64,000 nt of DNA from positions 124,001-188,000 of the forward strand of contig NZ_JAAVUZ010000006.1 of the NCBI RefSeq assembly GCF_018449675.1, read 5' to 3'. The stretch comes from Glaciihabitans sp. dw_435 (GTDB lineage: Bacteria; Actinomycetota; Actinomycetes; Actinomycetales; Microbacteriaceae). Shown one piece after another: positions 16,901 to 25,981 of this stretch. A program made the position numbers and the translations under genes. The notes under the pieces are model-generated. The model was given only the letters and a program-made list of their open reading frames with translations, searched no databases and was not told where the DNA came from. How positions within the stretch are numbered: the stretch's first letter is position 1; every line of letters starts with the position of its first letter.

Positions 16901-17416
16901 ATGGCGAACAAGGAAGCATCGGTCGCCGAGCTTGCGGACAAGTTCCGTACCTCGAATGCCGTTCTGCTCACCGAGTACCGCGGTCTCACTGTTGCTCAGC
17001 TCAAGACGCTGCGCAAGTCAATCAGTGCAGATGCAACGTACGCCGTGGTGAAGAACACGCTCACAAAGATTGCAGCCAACTCGGCCGGAATCAGCTCGTT
17101 TGACGACGAACTGGTTGGCCCGTCTGCAATTGCTTTCGTACACGGAGACCCTGTCACCGTTGCGAAGTCCCTGCGTGACTTTGCCAAGGCAAACCCTCTG
17201 CTGGTAGTGAAGAGCGGTTACTTTGACGGTAACCCCCTCACCGCTGACGAGGTCAAGAAGCTTGCCGACCTGGAAAGCCGCGAGGTGCTGCTGTCGAAGA
17301 TGGCTGGCGCCATCAAGGCTTCGCTGTTCGGTGCGGCTTACCTGTTCAACGCTCCGCTGTCGAAGGCCGTTCGCACGGTCGAGGCACTGCGCGAGAAGCA
17401 GGAATCCGCTTCCTAA
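16901..17416 (+). CDS. rplJ: 50S ribosomal protein L10
   Basis: 171 residues, normal length, with the L10 start ([20 protein letters not shown]), [15 protein letters not shown] and the C-terminal helix that carries L7/L12 dimers. It forms the ribosomal stalk base with L11 and 23S rRNA. The ATG at 16901 follows TAGGAG. It is preceded by an L10 leader and followed 84 bp later by rplL, as in the standard stalk operon. Confidence 0.98.
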   Translation: MANKEASVAELADKFRTSNAVLLTEYRGLTVAQLKTLRKSISADATYAVVKNTLTKIAANSAGISSFDDELVGPSAIAFVHGDPVTVAKSLRDFAKANPLLVVKSGYFDGNPLTADEVKKLADLESREVLLSKMAGAIKASLFGAAYLFNAPLSKAVRTVEALREKQESAS

Positions 17417-17500
17417 CAGGAGCGTCCCCAGAAAGACTCTCGAGCCGGCGCGATCGCTGGCCACGAGCTAAGAAACATCTGAAACATGAAGGAGAAAATC

Positions 17501-17884
17501 ATGGCAAAGCTCACAAACGACGAGCTCATCGAAGCGTTCAAGGAGCTCACGCTCATTGAGCTCAGCGAATTCGTAAAGAAGTTCGAAGAGGTCTTCGAGG
17601 TCACCGCTGCTGCTCCCGTCGCGGTTGCCGCTGCCGGTGGCGCTGCTGCCGCCGCTGAAGAGGTCGAAGAGAAGACGGCGTTCGACGTTGTCCTCGAGTC
17701 GGCTGGCGAGAAGAAGATCCAGGTCATCAAGGAGGTCCGCGCGCTTACGAGCCTCGGACTCGGCGAGGCCAAGGCCGTTGTTGATGGCGCCCCCGGCGTC
17801 GTCCTCGAGGGCGTTAGCAAGGAAGCTGCCGAGAAGGCAAAGGCTCAGCTCGAAGAAGCTGGCGCCACCGTTACCCTCAAGTAA
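17501..17884 (+). CDS. rplL: 50S ribosomal protein L7/L12
   Basis: 127 residues: N-terminal dimerisation helices, an Ala/Val-rich hinge ([19 protein letters not shown]) and the factor-binding C-terminal domain ([20 protein letters not shown] to VTLK). It recruits translational GTPases to the stalk. I chose the ATG at 17501; the upstream in-frame ATG at 17486 lies within the GAAGGAG ribosome site. rpoB does not follow, which is unusual. Confidence 0.98.
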   Translation: MAKLTNDELIEAFKELTLIELSEFVKKFEEVFEVTAAAPVAVAAAGGAAAAAEEVEEKTAFDVVLESAGEKKIQVIKEVRALTSLGLGEAKAVVDGAPGVVLEGVSKEAAEKAKAQLEEAGATVTLK

Positions 17885-18488
17885 TTCGGGCCCCGGAGTC
17901 GGGGTTCTACTTGTGGCGTAATACACGCTGAAGCGCGGGTTCCTTGAACCGGATGCACTGCATCCGAATCAGATCCGTGTTTCGAGGGCGTCGCTCCCGA
18001 AACGGGGCGGCGCCCTTTGTGGTTTAACCCGACAACCGTCGGGACCCAGAGGGATTGCCGGTCACAGTGCCGTGAGTGCGGCGAGGCGGATACAGCCGAC
18101 CCACAAAGGTAAATCCCCATGAAACGAGCATCAACCCGGTCGTTCCGCGCTGCCCGATGGCTGCGCGCTGCCTACATCCGGATACGAACGGCATCGCTGA
18201 CCAGCCCGCCTGGAGAGCGACCGCCCGATACCCACCGCATCTATGGGTTCATTCCACCGATGCGGTGACACAAGTAACAACACGATTACTTCGAGGCACA
18301 AGTGTCTTGTTTTTGCGTAATCGTGTCCACCATAATGAGGACGTCCCACCGACCCCGACCCGGTGGTTCGAATCTCTACGGGGGCTATGGTGCCGCTCGA
18401 ACTAGACGGCCTTACCCTGCGTCTAGCACGCGCACGCCCGAGCCCTCCTTGCACATGGGACAGCACCCAAGAATCGCGCGGACATCCT
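17885..18488. other. Intergenic region between rplL and the lacI-type gene
   Basis: It holds the rplL terminator (17986-18019), a 17-base palindrome CGGATGCACTGCATCCG at 17950-17966, and a CCCGAC/GTCGGG hairpin. A possible 49-codon ORF at 18119-18268 has AAAGG 9 bp ahead. A 10-bp perfect inverted repeat (ACACGATTAC at 18280-18289, complement at 18317-18326) and a TTGTTT/CATAAT promoter-like pair at 18307-18336 have no gene after them. No recognised protein gene is present. Confidence 0.55.
17986..18019 (+). terminator. Intrinsic terminator of rplJ-rplL
   Basis: GGGCGTCGCTCC pairs with GGGGCGGCGCCC (two wobbles) and is followed by TTTGT. Confidence 0.85.
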
Positions 18489-19547
18489 TCACAGGGTGTT
18501 CGCGCGATTGTGCGTGTGCGGGAGAGTGGATGCCCCCGGCGCGGGCGCCGTCGTACTGTGCCGTACGCGCAACTCCACCGGCATCGTCACGCGCGAGACA
18601 CCGTCGGCGCCGCCGTGCTCGGTCAGCTCGCGCATCAGAAGATCGACGGCGAGCTTGCCCTGGAGCGCAGGTCGTTGGCTGAAGGTCGTCAGCCCAAACA
18701 TCTCGGCGAGGTCGTGGTCGTCGATTCCGACCACCGAGAGCTGGCTTGGTACCTGGATGCCAAGCTGCCGTGCGGCGATGATCACCCCGATGGCGATCTC
18801 GTCACAGCCGGCCATGATCGCCGTCGGCCGCGTTCGGGGATCGGCCAGCACCTGCAACGCGGCCGCATACCCGCCAGGGATGGAGAACGGCACCGCGTGA
18901 AAGGTATCGGGTTCGGGCACGCCGGCGTCCTCGAGCGCCTGGCGGAAGCCCCACAGGCGCTGCGCGTGCACGCGAAAGTCCATCTGCTCGTGCTGGTCGC
19001 CGCCCAGGTGCATGATGCGTGTGTGCCCGAGTCCGATCAGGTGTGCGGTCGCCAGGCGCGCCGTTTCCTGGTCGTCGATGCTCAGCGTCGACATGCCGTC
19101 GATGTGGCCTCCGAGGCCCACGATCGGCTTTCCCAGCGATCGCAGCATCTCGATCTCTGCCGCGGTCAGCTCGATGCCAACCGCGACCACCGCGTCGACG
19201 CGTTTGCGCACGAGAAAGTAGTCGAAAACCTTCCTGCGCTGGTCGGGATCGGCGCTGAGCCGGTAGAGCGTGAGGTCATAGCCGGCTCCGATCAGCGCGG
19301 ATTCGATGCCCTCGAGCACCTCGCCGAAGAACCACCGGTTGAGAAACGGGATGACGACGCCGACGTTCTTGGTTTGCCCGGTGACGAGGCTGGCGGCGTT
19401 GGAGGAGGCGACGAAGCCGATCTCGGCCGCGGCGCGAACCACGCGGGACCGGGTGACCTCTGACACGTAGCCGCTGCCGCTCAGGGCACGGGAGGCGGTG
19501 GATTTGGATACCCCGGCAATGCGGGCAACGTCGGCAAGCGCACTCAC
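18489..19547 (-). CDS. LacI-family transcriptional regulator
   Basis: 352 residues: an N-terminal helix-turn-helix (LADVARIAGVSKSTASRALSG) with the LacI hinge helix, then a periplasmic-binding-protein-like sugar domain (TKNVGVVIPFLNRWFFGEV, AIMAGCDEIAIGVIIAARQLG, LSVVGIDDHDLAEMFGLTT). It is divergent from the CUT1 sugar transporter at 19918 and is its likely repressor. Palindromes GTGGAACCGCTTCCAC (19610-19625) and GGAACCGGTTCC (19783-19794) in the shared region fit LacI operators. The start is the GTG at 19547. Confidence 0.92.
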   Translation of the reverse strand: MSALADVARIAGVSKSTASRALSGSGYVSEVTRSRVVRAAAEIGFVASSNAASLVTGQTKNVGVVIPFLNRWFFGEVLEGIESALIGAGYDLTLYRLSADPDQRRKVFDYFLVRKRVDAVVAVGIELTAAEIEMLRSLGKPIVGLGGHIDGMSTLSIDDQETARLATAHLIGLGHTRIMHLGGDQHEQMDFRVHAQRLWGFRQALEDAGVPEPDTFHAVPFSIPGGYAAALQVLADPRTRPTAIMAGCDEIAIGVIIAARQLGIQVPSQLSVVGIDDHDLAEMFGLTTFSQRPALQGKLAVDLLMRELTEHGGADGVSRVTMPVELRVRHSTTAPAPGASTLPHTHNRANTL

Positions 19548-19609
19548 AGTCCGCTCCCTTCATTGGGCGAGGTGATCCGGAGCACAGCATATAAGGCAGG
19601 AACCGGTTT

Positions 19610-19625
19610 GTGGAACCGCTTCCAC
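19610..19625. promoter_or_regulatory. LacI-type operator 1
   Basis: GTGGAACCGCTTCCAC is a 16-bp palindrome with a central CG typical of LacI-family sites. An overlapping related half, GGAACCGGTTTG, is at 19599-19610. Confidence 0.6.
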
Positions 19626-19782
19626 AAATTTCCCGTGGGAGCGCGACCATGGCCGACGCCCCTGCATGCCTGCTATCTCGCGGGATAGCGGAGTTGCGGG
19701 GCACAAAGGTCACGAAATCGTTAGCGGGACGTTCGGGTCAAGCGCTTGCATTACCCGCAGGTTGTGTCCTAGCTTGAGTTCT

Positions 19783-19794
19783 GGAACCGGTTCC
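19783..19794. promoter_or_regulatory. LacI-type operator 2
   Basis: GGAACCGGTTCC is a perfect 12-bp palindrome eight bases downstream of the TAGCTT -10 box of the sugar transporter operon. Confidence 0.65.
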
Positions 19795-19917
19795 CTAACG
19801 AGAAAGACCTCGTTGTTTCGAGAATGGCCTCGGGTAGGTAGTCGGTTCCGTCCCGCAATCACCTTTCTGCACAATCCGTAAATTGTGCGGGCACAACCCT
19901 CAACGAGGAGGATTTGT

Positions 19918-21252
19918 ATGAGTTCCACTCTGCACAGACGATGGATTGCTCCGGTTGCCCTCATGGCAGTCACGGGCATTCTCCTTGCCGGATGTTCGTC
20001 CGAAGGCGGATCGTCCTCCGGCCCCGGCGACTATGGCAAGGCAGATGGCGTGGTCACCATCTACGGCACGATCGCTGACACCGAGGCCGAGCTTCTCGAA
20101 AAGTCCTGGGCGGACTGGGAGAAGGCCAACAACATCGACATCAAGTACGAGTCGAGCAAGGAGTTCGAGGCGCAGATCAGCGTTCGCGCCCAGGGTGGAA
20201 AGGCGCCTGACCTGGCGATCTTCCCGCAGCCGGGCCTCCTCGCGGACCTCGCTACCCGCGACTACATCCAGCCGGCGCCCGATGGCGTCAAGGCCAACGT
20301 CGAGAAGTACTGGTCGAAGGACTGGGCCGGCTACGCGACGAGCAACGACACCCTGTACGGTGCTCCGCTGATGGCCAGTGTTAAGGGCTACATCTGGTAT
20401 TCGCCGAAGAACTTCGCCAAGTGGGGCGTGGAAGTTCCGAAGACCTGGGACGAGCTGATGGCCGTCACCAAGACCATCCAGGAAAAGACCGGCAAGGCAC
20501 CCTGGTGCGCCGGCTTCGGCTCTGACGCAGCCTCAGGCTGGCCCGGAACCGACTGGGTGGAGGACCTGGTTCTTCGCCAGTCCGGTGCTGACACATACGA
20601 CAAGTGGATCAGCAACGAGGTCAAGTTCAGCGACCCGAAGATCAAGAAGGCGCTCGACACCGTCGGCGAAATCCTGCTCAACCCGGATTACGTCAATGCC
20701 GGTCTCGGCGACGTCAAGTCGATCAACTCCACCCCGTTCGGCGACGTCGCTCGCGTCGTTGGTGACGGCAGCTGTGCGATGACCCACCAGGCGTCCTTCT
20801 TCGACGGGTTCATCACCGACCCGAAGAATGGCAATGCGACCGTCGGTCCCGACAAGGATGTGTGGGCGTTCCTCACCCCGCCGATCGATGCTGGTGCCGG
20901 ACAGGCAGTCACCGGTGGTGGCGAAATCGTGGGCGCGTTTGCCAACGATGCCGACACGGTGAAGGTGCAGGAGTACCTCTCCAGCCCCGAGTGGGCGAAC
21001 AGCCGTGTGAAGCTCGGCGGTGTGATCAGCGCCAACAACGGTCTTGACCCCGCCAGCGCCTCCAGCCCCATCCTTCAGGACGCGATCAAGATCCTGACGG
21101 ACCCTGACACCACGTTCCGCTTCGACGCCTCGGACCTCATGCCCGGTGTTGTCGGTTCGGACTCGTTCTTCAAGGGAATGGTCAACTGGATCAACGGTTC
21201 GTCATCGAGCGACGTTCTGTCGACGATCGACAAGTCATGGCCGTCTGACTAG
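19918..21252 (+). CDS. CUT1 sugar ABC transporter substrate-binding lipoprotein
   Basis: 444 residues with a lipoprotein signal (ILLAGCSSEGG, Cys near residue 25). A family 1 solute-binding fold follows (APDLAIFPQPGLLADLATRD; PLMASVKGYIWYSPKNFAKWGV; TWDELMAVTKTIQEKTG). It resembles alpha-glucoside binders of the AglE type. It captures sugar outside the membrane for the two permeases downstream. GAGGAGG lies before the ATG at 19918. It is the first gene of the operon behind the divergent LacI regulator; no ATPase gene accompanies it. Confidence 0.9.
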   Translation: MSSTLHRRWIAPVALMAVTGILLAGCSSEGGSSSGPGDYGKADGVVTIYGTIADTEAELLEKSWADWEKANNIDIKYESSKEFEAQISVRAQGGKAPDLAIFPQPGLLADLATRDYIQPAPDGVKANVEKYWSKDWAGYATSNDTLYGAPLMASVKGYIWYSPKNFAKWGVEVPKTWDELMAVTKTIQEKTGKAPWCAGFGSDAASGWPGTDWVEDLVLRQSGADTYDKWISNEVKFSDPKIKKALDTVGEILLNPDYVNAGLGDVKSINSTPFGDVARVVGDGSCAMTHQASFFDGFITDPKNGNATVGPDKDVWAFLTPPIDAGAGQAVTGGGEIVGAFANDADTVKVQEYLSSPEWANSRVKLGGVISANNGLDPASASSPILQDAIKILTDPDTTFRFDASDLMPGVVGSDSFFKGMVNWINGSSSSDVLSTIDKSWPSD

Positions 21253-21262
21253 TCAGGCACCA

Positions 21263-21300
21263 GGGGGAAGGGCCGGCGGAATCCGCTGGCCCCTTCCCCT
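21263..21300 (+). terminator. Attenuating hairpin after the binding-protein gene
   Basis: GGGGAAGG and GCCGGCGG at 21264-21279 pair with 21283-21299 (one bulge), followed by TTAT. Placement between the binding protein and the permeases fits partial termination that keeps the binding protein in excess. Confidence 0.65.
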
Positions 21301-21400
21301 TATACAACCCGGTAACGCCTGGGCACAGTGCTACCGCCGCCGCCGCAATTGCCGCACAATCTTCCCCCACAGAGTCCAACGTCGTACTCGAAAGGTCGTT

Positions 21401-22534
21401 ATGTCTCAGTTCCTCACGTGGATAGCCACACTTCCGCCGCTCGCGCAGATCCCGCTGGTATTGGCAGCCTTCGGTGTCGTCGTCGCGCTGCTGATCTTCT
21501 TTCTCGAGATCGCCCCGCGCTCGGGCCGCAAGTTCACCATCGCCCGCCTCGCGGTGTGCATCGTCGCGCCCGGCCTGATCTTCCTGGCACTCGGTTCCAT
21601 CTGGCCGGCCGCCATCGCGGCCGTGATCCTCGGAGGACTGTTCTTCATCCTCGATTACCGCTCCCGCCAGGGCGCCGGGTACCTCTTCCAGCTCTTCGGG
21701 TTCCTCGCTCCCGCGATCGTGCTGCTCGCGATCGGACTTGTCTACCCGACCATCCAGACGATGGTGCAGGCGTTCATGAACAGCCGCGGCAACCGGTTCG
21801 TCGGACTGGACAACTTCGCCTGGGTGTTCACGCAGGAAACCGGCATCCGCACCGTCCTCAACACCATCGTGTGGGTGCTGATCGTTCCCACCCTGTCGAC
21901 CATCTTTGGGCTCGCCTACGCGGTCTTCATTGACAAGTCACGCGGTGAGAAGTTCTTCAAGATCCTGGTGTTCATGCCGATGGCGATCTCTTTCGTCGGT
22001 GCGAGCATCATCTGGCGCTTCGTTTACACGGCGCGGCCGGCCGACCAGGACCAGATCGGTCTGCTCAACCAGATCGTCGTCTGGCTCGGTGGGCAGCCCG
22101 TCGACTTCCTCGCGGTGTCACCGTGGAACACGCTTTTCCTGATCGTCGTGCTCATCTGGGTGCAGACCGGATTCGCGATGGTCGTGCTGTCCGCGGCCAT
22201 CAAGGGTGTGCCCGCCGAGCAGATGGAAGCCGCGCAGCTCGACGGCACCAATGCATGGCAGAGGTTCATCAACGTGACGGTGCCCGGCATCCGCAGTTCG
22301 CTGGTGGTGGTGCTCACCACGATCTCGATCGCGTCACTGAAGGTGTTCGACATCGTGCGCACGATGACAGCCGGTGCCAACGACACCAGCGTCATCGCCA
22401 ACGAGATGTATACGCAGTTCAAGGGCTTCGAGTTTGGTAGATCCTCGGCGCTCGCGGTCGTGCTGTTCCTTCTGGTGCTGCCGATCGTCATCTACAACGC
22501 ACGTCAGATCTCAAAGCAGAGGACCATCCGATGA
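21401..22534 (+). CDS. CUT1 sugar ABC transporter permease, AglF/MalF type
   Basis: 377 residues with an N-terminal extra block of hydrophobic helices, then the binding-protein-dependent permease domain. The EAA loop that docks the ATPase is EAAQLDGTNAWQRFINVTVP. The extended N-terminus is typical of MalF/AglF partners. AAAGG lies before the ATG at 21401. The stop overlaps the next permease start (ATGA), so the two are coupled. It pairs with the permease at 22531 to form the channel. Confidence 0.9.
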   Translation: MSQFLTWIATLPPLAQIPLVLAAFGVVVALLIFFLEIAPRSGRKFTIARLAVCIVAPGLIFLALGSIWPAAIAAVILGGLFFILDYRSRQGAGYLFQLFGFLAPAIVLLAIGLVYPTIQTMVQAFMNSRGNRFVGLDNFAWVFTQETGIRTVLNTIVWVLIVPTLSTIFGLAYAVFIDKSRGEKFFKILVFMPMAISFVGASIIWRFVYTARPADQDQIGLLNQIVVWLGGQPVDFLAVSPWNTLFLIVVLIWVQTGFAMVVLSAAIKGVPAEQMEAAQLDGTNAWQRFINVTVPGIRSSLVVVLTTISIASLKVFDIVRTMTAGANDTSVIANEMYTQFKGFEFGRSSALAVVLFLLVLPIVIYNARQISKQRTIR

Positions 22535-23505
22535 GCACCACGATCCCCGCACAGCTGCCCGTCGACAAGACAACCGAGCGCCAGCTGGCGCGCGGCGAAC
22601 GTGCGATCGAGCGTTCGCTCACCAAGGGGACCAAGAATCGGCTGACCAGCAGGGGCGCCACCATTGCCGCCCTGGTGATCGCGATCCTGTGGACAACCCC
22701 GACCCTTGGCCTGTTCGTCACGTCGTTCCGCCTTCCGGAAGAAATCAGCCGCAACGGCTGGTGGACCATCTTCGCGAATCCCGGCTTCACATTCAGCAAC
22801 TACACCGAGGTGTTGGCGTCCGGCAACAGCCAGCTGACCCTGGGCGGGGCGTTCCTCAACTCGATCGCCATCACCCTCCCGGCGACGTTGTTCCCCCTCG
22901 TGATCGCGAGCCTTGCCGCCTACGCCTTCGCGTGGATCGACTTCAAGGGACGCAACTGGTTGTTCATCGGGGTGTTCGCGCTGCAGATCGTGCCGCTGCA
23001 GATGGCACTCGTGCCGCTGCTGAGCCTGTTCTCGCGTGGGCTCAAGATCGGCAGCCTGACGCTGTTCGACGGCATGGACGCCGGCGGGTACTCGCAGGTG
23101 TGGATCGCGCACACGATCTTCGCGCTTCCGCTGGCGATCTTCCTGCTGCACAACTTTGTTTCGGAGATCCCGGGTGAACTGATCGAGGCAGCGCGCGTGG
23201 ACGGAGCCGGCCACGGCCAGATCTTCTTCCGTATCGTGCTGCCGCTGACCATGCCCGCGATCGCGTCCTTCGCGATCTTCCAGTTCCTCTGGGTGTGGAA
23301 CGACCTGCTGGTCGCCCTGGTGTTCGCGGACGGTGATGTCGCCCCCATGACCAAGCTGCTCGCAGAGATCAGTGGTAGCCGGGGCCAGGACTGGAACCTG
23401 CTGACCGCAGGTGCGTTCATCTCCATTCTGGTTCCGCTCATCGTGTTCTTCTCGCTGCAGCGCTTCTTCGTCCGCGGGCTCCTCGCGGGTTCGACGAAGG
23501 GCTAG
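22531..23505 (+). CDS. CUT1 sugar ABC transporter permease, AglG/MalG type
   Basis: 324 residues, about six helices, with the EAA loop EAARVDGAGHGQIFFRIVLP and a long periplasmic loop between helices 1 and 2 (ISRNGWWTIFANPGFTFSNYTEVL). It is similar to AglG/GtsC-type permeases. The first base pairs overlap the upstream permease stop. A strong terminator follows at 23525. The ATPase must be supplied from elsewhere, probably a shared MsiK-like protein. Confidence 0.9.
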   Translation: MSTTIPAQLPVDKTTERQLARGERAIERSLTKGTKNRLTSRGATIAALVIAILWTTPTLGLFVTSFRLPEEISRNGWWTIFANPGFTFSNYTEVLASGNSQLTLGGAFLNSIAITLPATLFPLVIASLAAYAFAWIDFKGRNWLFIGVFALQIVPLQMALVPLLSLFSRGLKIGSLTLFDGMDAGGYSQVWIAHTIFALPLAIFLLHNFVSEIPGELIEAARVDGAGHGQIFFRIVLPLTMPAIASFAIFQFLWVWNDLLVALVFADGDVAPMTKLLAEISGSRGQDWNLLTAGAFISILVPLIVFFSLQRFFVRGLLAGSTKG

Positions 23506-23524
23506 GCCGGCCACGATTAATGAC

Positions 23525-23563
23525 AGAGGGGCGGATGACACAGCGTCGTGTCATCCGCCCCTC
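23525..23563. terminator. Strong terminator closing the CUT1 operon
   Basis: GAGGGGCGGATGACAC at 23526-23541 pairs perfectly with 23548-23563 around a 6-nt loop; TTCT follows. Confidence 0.9.
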
Positions 23564-23594
23564 TTCTGTGTTCCTTCCGGAAGGCGCCTACCTT

Positions 23595-23606
23595 AGAAGC
23601 GCTTCT
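23595..23606. promoter_or_regulatory. AAGCGCTT palindrome, LacI-type operator candidate
   Basis: AGAAGCGCTTCT is a perfect 12-bp palindrome of the LacI type, 123 bp before the second binding-protein gene. No LacI gene is adjacent to that cluster, so the cognate regulator is unknown. Confidence 0.5.
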
Positions 23607-23728
23607 TCTTCGAGCCCTTGTTGACGAATTTTCGTCGGGTTAGTTTTCGAACGGAAGACACCCCTCGTTCGGGGCTTTTTCTCCCGGGTCGGTGCCGATT
23701 CTGGGACAGGCTTCGGAGGGAATCACCC

Positions 23729-25102
23729 ATGAAAAACGTACGTTCCACGCTGCTCGCTGGTGGGGTGGCGGCTCTGCTGCTGGCGGTGACGGGGTGCGGA
23801 TCGTCCGGCACCACCACCGCGTCGACCGTCGACTTTGGCGGTAAGGCCACCGGCACGCTCGCCGCCTGGGGCTTCGACAATACCGATGAAGTGGGCACAT
23901 CGCGCCTCGACTATGCGAAGGATCAGCTGTCGTCGTCCGGGGTCAAGATCACCATCGACGCGACTCCGTTCGACGCACAGAAATTCACCACCCTCGCGGC
24001 CAGCAAGCGCACCCCCGATGTTGTGCAGATGGACCGGCAGTTCGTCACGACGTACGCCGCGAAGGGGCTGATCATGCCGCTGAGCACCTGCTTCTCGGCG
24101 AACAATGTCGACCCGGCGACTCAGTACTACACATCGGTGATGGCGGATGTCACGTACAACGGTGACGTCTGGGCAGTGCCGCAGTTCTACCAGCCACCGG
24201 CCATCATGCTGAACACCCGGGTGATGAAGGAGGCAGGTGTGACGGCGGCAGACCTCGATACATCCAAGCCCGATCAGCTGATCGCCGCGGCGAAGAAGAT
24301 GACGACCTTCGACGGCAAGAACCCGACGCGACTCGGCTTCGACGCGCAGCCCACGAGCCAGGCGGGCCTGTGGATGCTCGGCTTCGGCGGCTCGATCATT
24401 GGTAGCGATGGCAAGCCCACGCTCGACGACCCCAACAACGTCACGGCCGTGACCTTCCTCAAGAAACTCGAGGATGCGCAGGGTGGATATGCGGCGGTGA
24501 AGAGCCTGGCCGACTCGTTCGACTTCTTCGGCGACAAGAACCAGTTCGTTTCCGACCAGGTCGGGGCCGAGATCGTTGCCCAGTGGTACGTCAACGTGCT
24601 CTCGCCGTACGCGACCAAGGTGCAGATCTCGGGCACGCCATTCCTCAACAGCACCGGGGAACCGTTCACCGTCGCGAGCGGCACCGCGTTCGTCATTCCG
24701 ACCGCGTCGAAGAACCCTGTCGCGGCCTGCAAGTGGGCGCTTGACCTGACGTCGGCCGCCGCCTGGGACGCCGCGGGGGAGGCGCGCGCCGCCACCATCG
24801 CTTCGACTGACGGAGCTATCAACACGGGCCTGTTCACCGGATCGCCCGCGGCCGACACCTCACTGCGTACGAAGTACGTGCCGAGCACGGGAAACACCGG
24901 GTTCGACGAGGCAATCGCGGCGTACTACGACGTGGTGGGGTCGGGCCAGTCCTTCGGCTCCTCACCCGGCGGGCAGCAGATCCAGACCGAGTTGCAGAAC
25001 GCCGTCAGCGCGGCGCTCCTGGGTGAGAAGTCACCGGAGGACGCGCTGAAGGATGGCCAGGCGGCTGCTCTCCGGGCCTACACCCAGGCGGGCGGCAAGT
25101 AG
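23729..25102 (+). CDS. Second CUT1 sugar-binding lipoprotein
   Basis: 457 residues with a lipoprotein signal (AALLLAVTGCGSSG) and a family 1 solute-binding domain (KRTPDVVQMDRQFVTTYAAKG; VWAVPQFYQPPAIMLNTRVMKEAGV). The substrate is unknown. GGAGGG precedes the ATG. The two permeases that probably serve it are on the opposite strand, converging on its 3' end (25112-26961), an uncommon layout. A perfect palindrome AACGTACGTT falls at codons 3-6 and recurs upstream of those permeases. Confidence 0.88.
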   Translation: MKNVRSTLLAGGVAALLLAVTGCGSSGTTTASTVDFGGKATGTLAAWGFDNTDEVGTSRLDYAKDQLSSSGVKITIDATPFDAQKFTTLAASKRTPDVVQMDRQFVTTYAAKGLIMPLSTCFSANNVDPATQYYTSVMADVTYNGDVWAVPQFYQPPAIMLNTRVMKEAGVTAADLDTSKPDQLIAAAKKMTTFDGKNPTRLGFDAQPTSQAGLWMLGFGGSIIGSDGKPTLDDPNNVTAVTFLKKLEDAQGGYAAVKSLADSFDFFGDKNQFVSDQVGAEIVAQWYVNVLSPYATKVQISGTPFLNSTGEPFTVASGTAFVIPTASKNPVAACKWALDLTSAAAWDAAGEARAATIASTDGAINTGLFTGSPAADTSLRTKYVPSTGNTGFDEAIAAYYDVVGSGQSFGSSPGGQQIQTELQNAVSAALLGEKSPEDALKDGQAAALRAYTQAGGK

Positions 25103-25111
25103 CGGGCGACT

Positions 25112-25981
25112 CTATCCCTTGCGACCCTGGGTCGCGACGCCCTCGATGAAGTATCGCTGGGCGAACGCGAACAGGATCAGCATGGGGATCGTCACCAGCA
25201 GCGCGGCGACCATCACGAACTGGTAGTCGCCGTGCCCGCCGTTCGTCGGACTGAATTTGGTCATGGTCGAGGCGATTCCGAGTGGCACCGTGAACTGATC
25301 CGCTGACCCCGCGTTCAGGTACACGAGTGCGGCCTGCAGGTTGTTCCAGCTGGCCTGAAACTCGAAGACGAAGACGATGATGAACGACGGGATGGACAGG
25401 GGCAGAGCCATCCGCCAGAAAAGACCAAAGTAGCCAACGCCGTCCATGCGGGCCGCCTCGAAGATCTCCCGCGGCAAGCCAAGGAAGAACTGCCGCTGCA
25501 GGAAGATGTAAAAGGCGGAGCCGAAGAGGTTCATGCCCCACAGCGGCACATTGGTACCAACCAGGCCGAGCGAATTCCAGATGAGGTACTGCGGCACGAG
25601 GGTGACGGCGCCCGGCAGCATCATCGTCGCCAGCACGAGGCCGAACAGGATGTTGCGTCCAGGGAACGAGAAGTAGGCGAACCCGAACGCCACGACGGAG
25701 CTGGACAGGGTGACAAAGCCCGCGGCCAGGATCGCGATGAGGAGGCTGTTGCCCATCCACGACAGGATCGGCAGCTGGTTCCACACGTCGACGTAGTTCT
25801 GCGGCTGGAACGTCTGCGGGATCAGCGAGTTGTCGAACACCTGCCCGCGCGGCTTGAGGCTGGCGGCGAGCAACCAGGCGAAGGGGTAGAGAAACAGCGC
25901 CGAGAACGCGATGAGCAGGATCCAGCGCACGACGCGTCCGGTGAGGGTCGCCGGGCGGGCGAAGATCGAGGTGGTGGACAT
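25112..25981 (-). CDS. CUT1 sugar ABC transporter permease, MalG type
   Basis: 289 residues with six helices, a periplasmic loop (DNSLIPQTFQPQNYVDVW) and the EAA loop EAARMDGVGYFGLFWRMALP. The ATG at 25981 overlaps the stop of the upstream permease by one base (TGATG), so translation is coupled. It ends ten bases from the stop of the convergent binding-protein gene. The much longer open frame through this region joins noncoding sequence and should be ignored. Confidence 0.92.
   Translation of the reverse strand: MSTTSIFARPATLTGRVVRWILLIAFSALFLYPFAWLLAASLKPRGQVFDNSLIPQTFQPQNYVDVWNQLPILSWMGNSLLIAILAAGFVTLSSSVVAFGFAYFSFPGRNILFGLVLATMMLPGAVTLVPQYLIWNSLGLVGTNVPLWGMNLFGSAFYIFLQRQFFLGLPREIFEAARMDGVGYFGLFWRMALPLSIPSFIIVFVFEFQASWNNLQAALVYLNAGSADQFTVPLGIASTMTKFSPTNGGHGDYQFVMVAALLVTIPMLILFAFAQRYFIEGVATQGRKG

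Larger units (their letters stand above)
19548..19917. promoter_or_regulatory. Divergent control region between lacI-type gene and CUT1 operon
   Basis: No gene is present. It contains candidate LacI operators at 19599-19625 and 19783-19794, a CAAGCGCTTG palindrome at 19739-19748, and a promoter TTGCAT (19746-19751) / TAGCTT (19770-19775) with an 18-bp spacer reading toward the transporter. The 19783-19794 palindrome falls at the expected transcription start, a good repressor position. Confidence 0.65.

Noticed and set aside
18363-18408. tRNA-like T-arm sequence GGTTCGAATC
   Set aside because: The flanking bases do not pair as a T-stem and there is no acceptor or anticodon arm, so it is not a tRNA or a clear attachment-site remnant.
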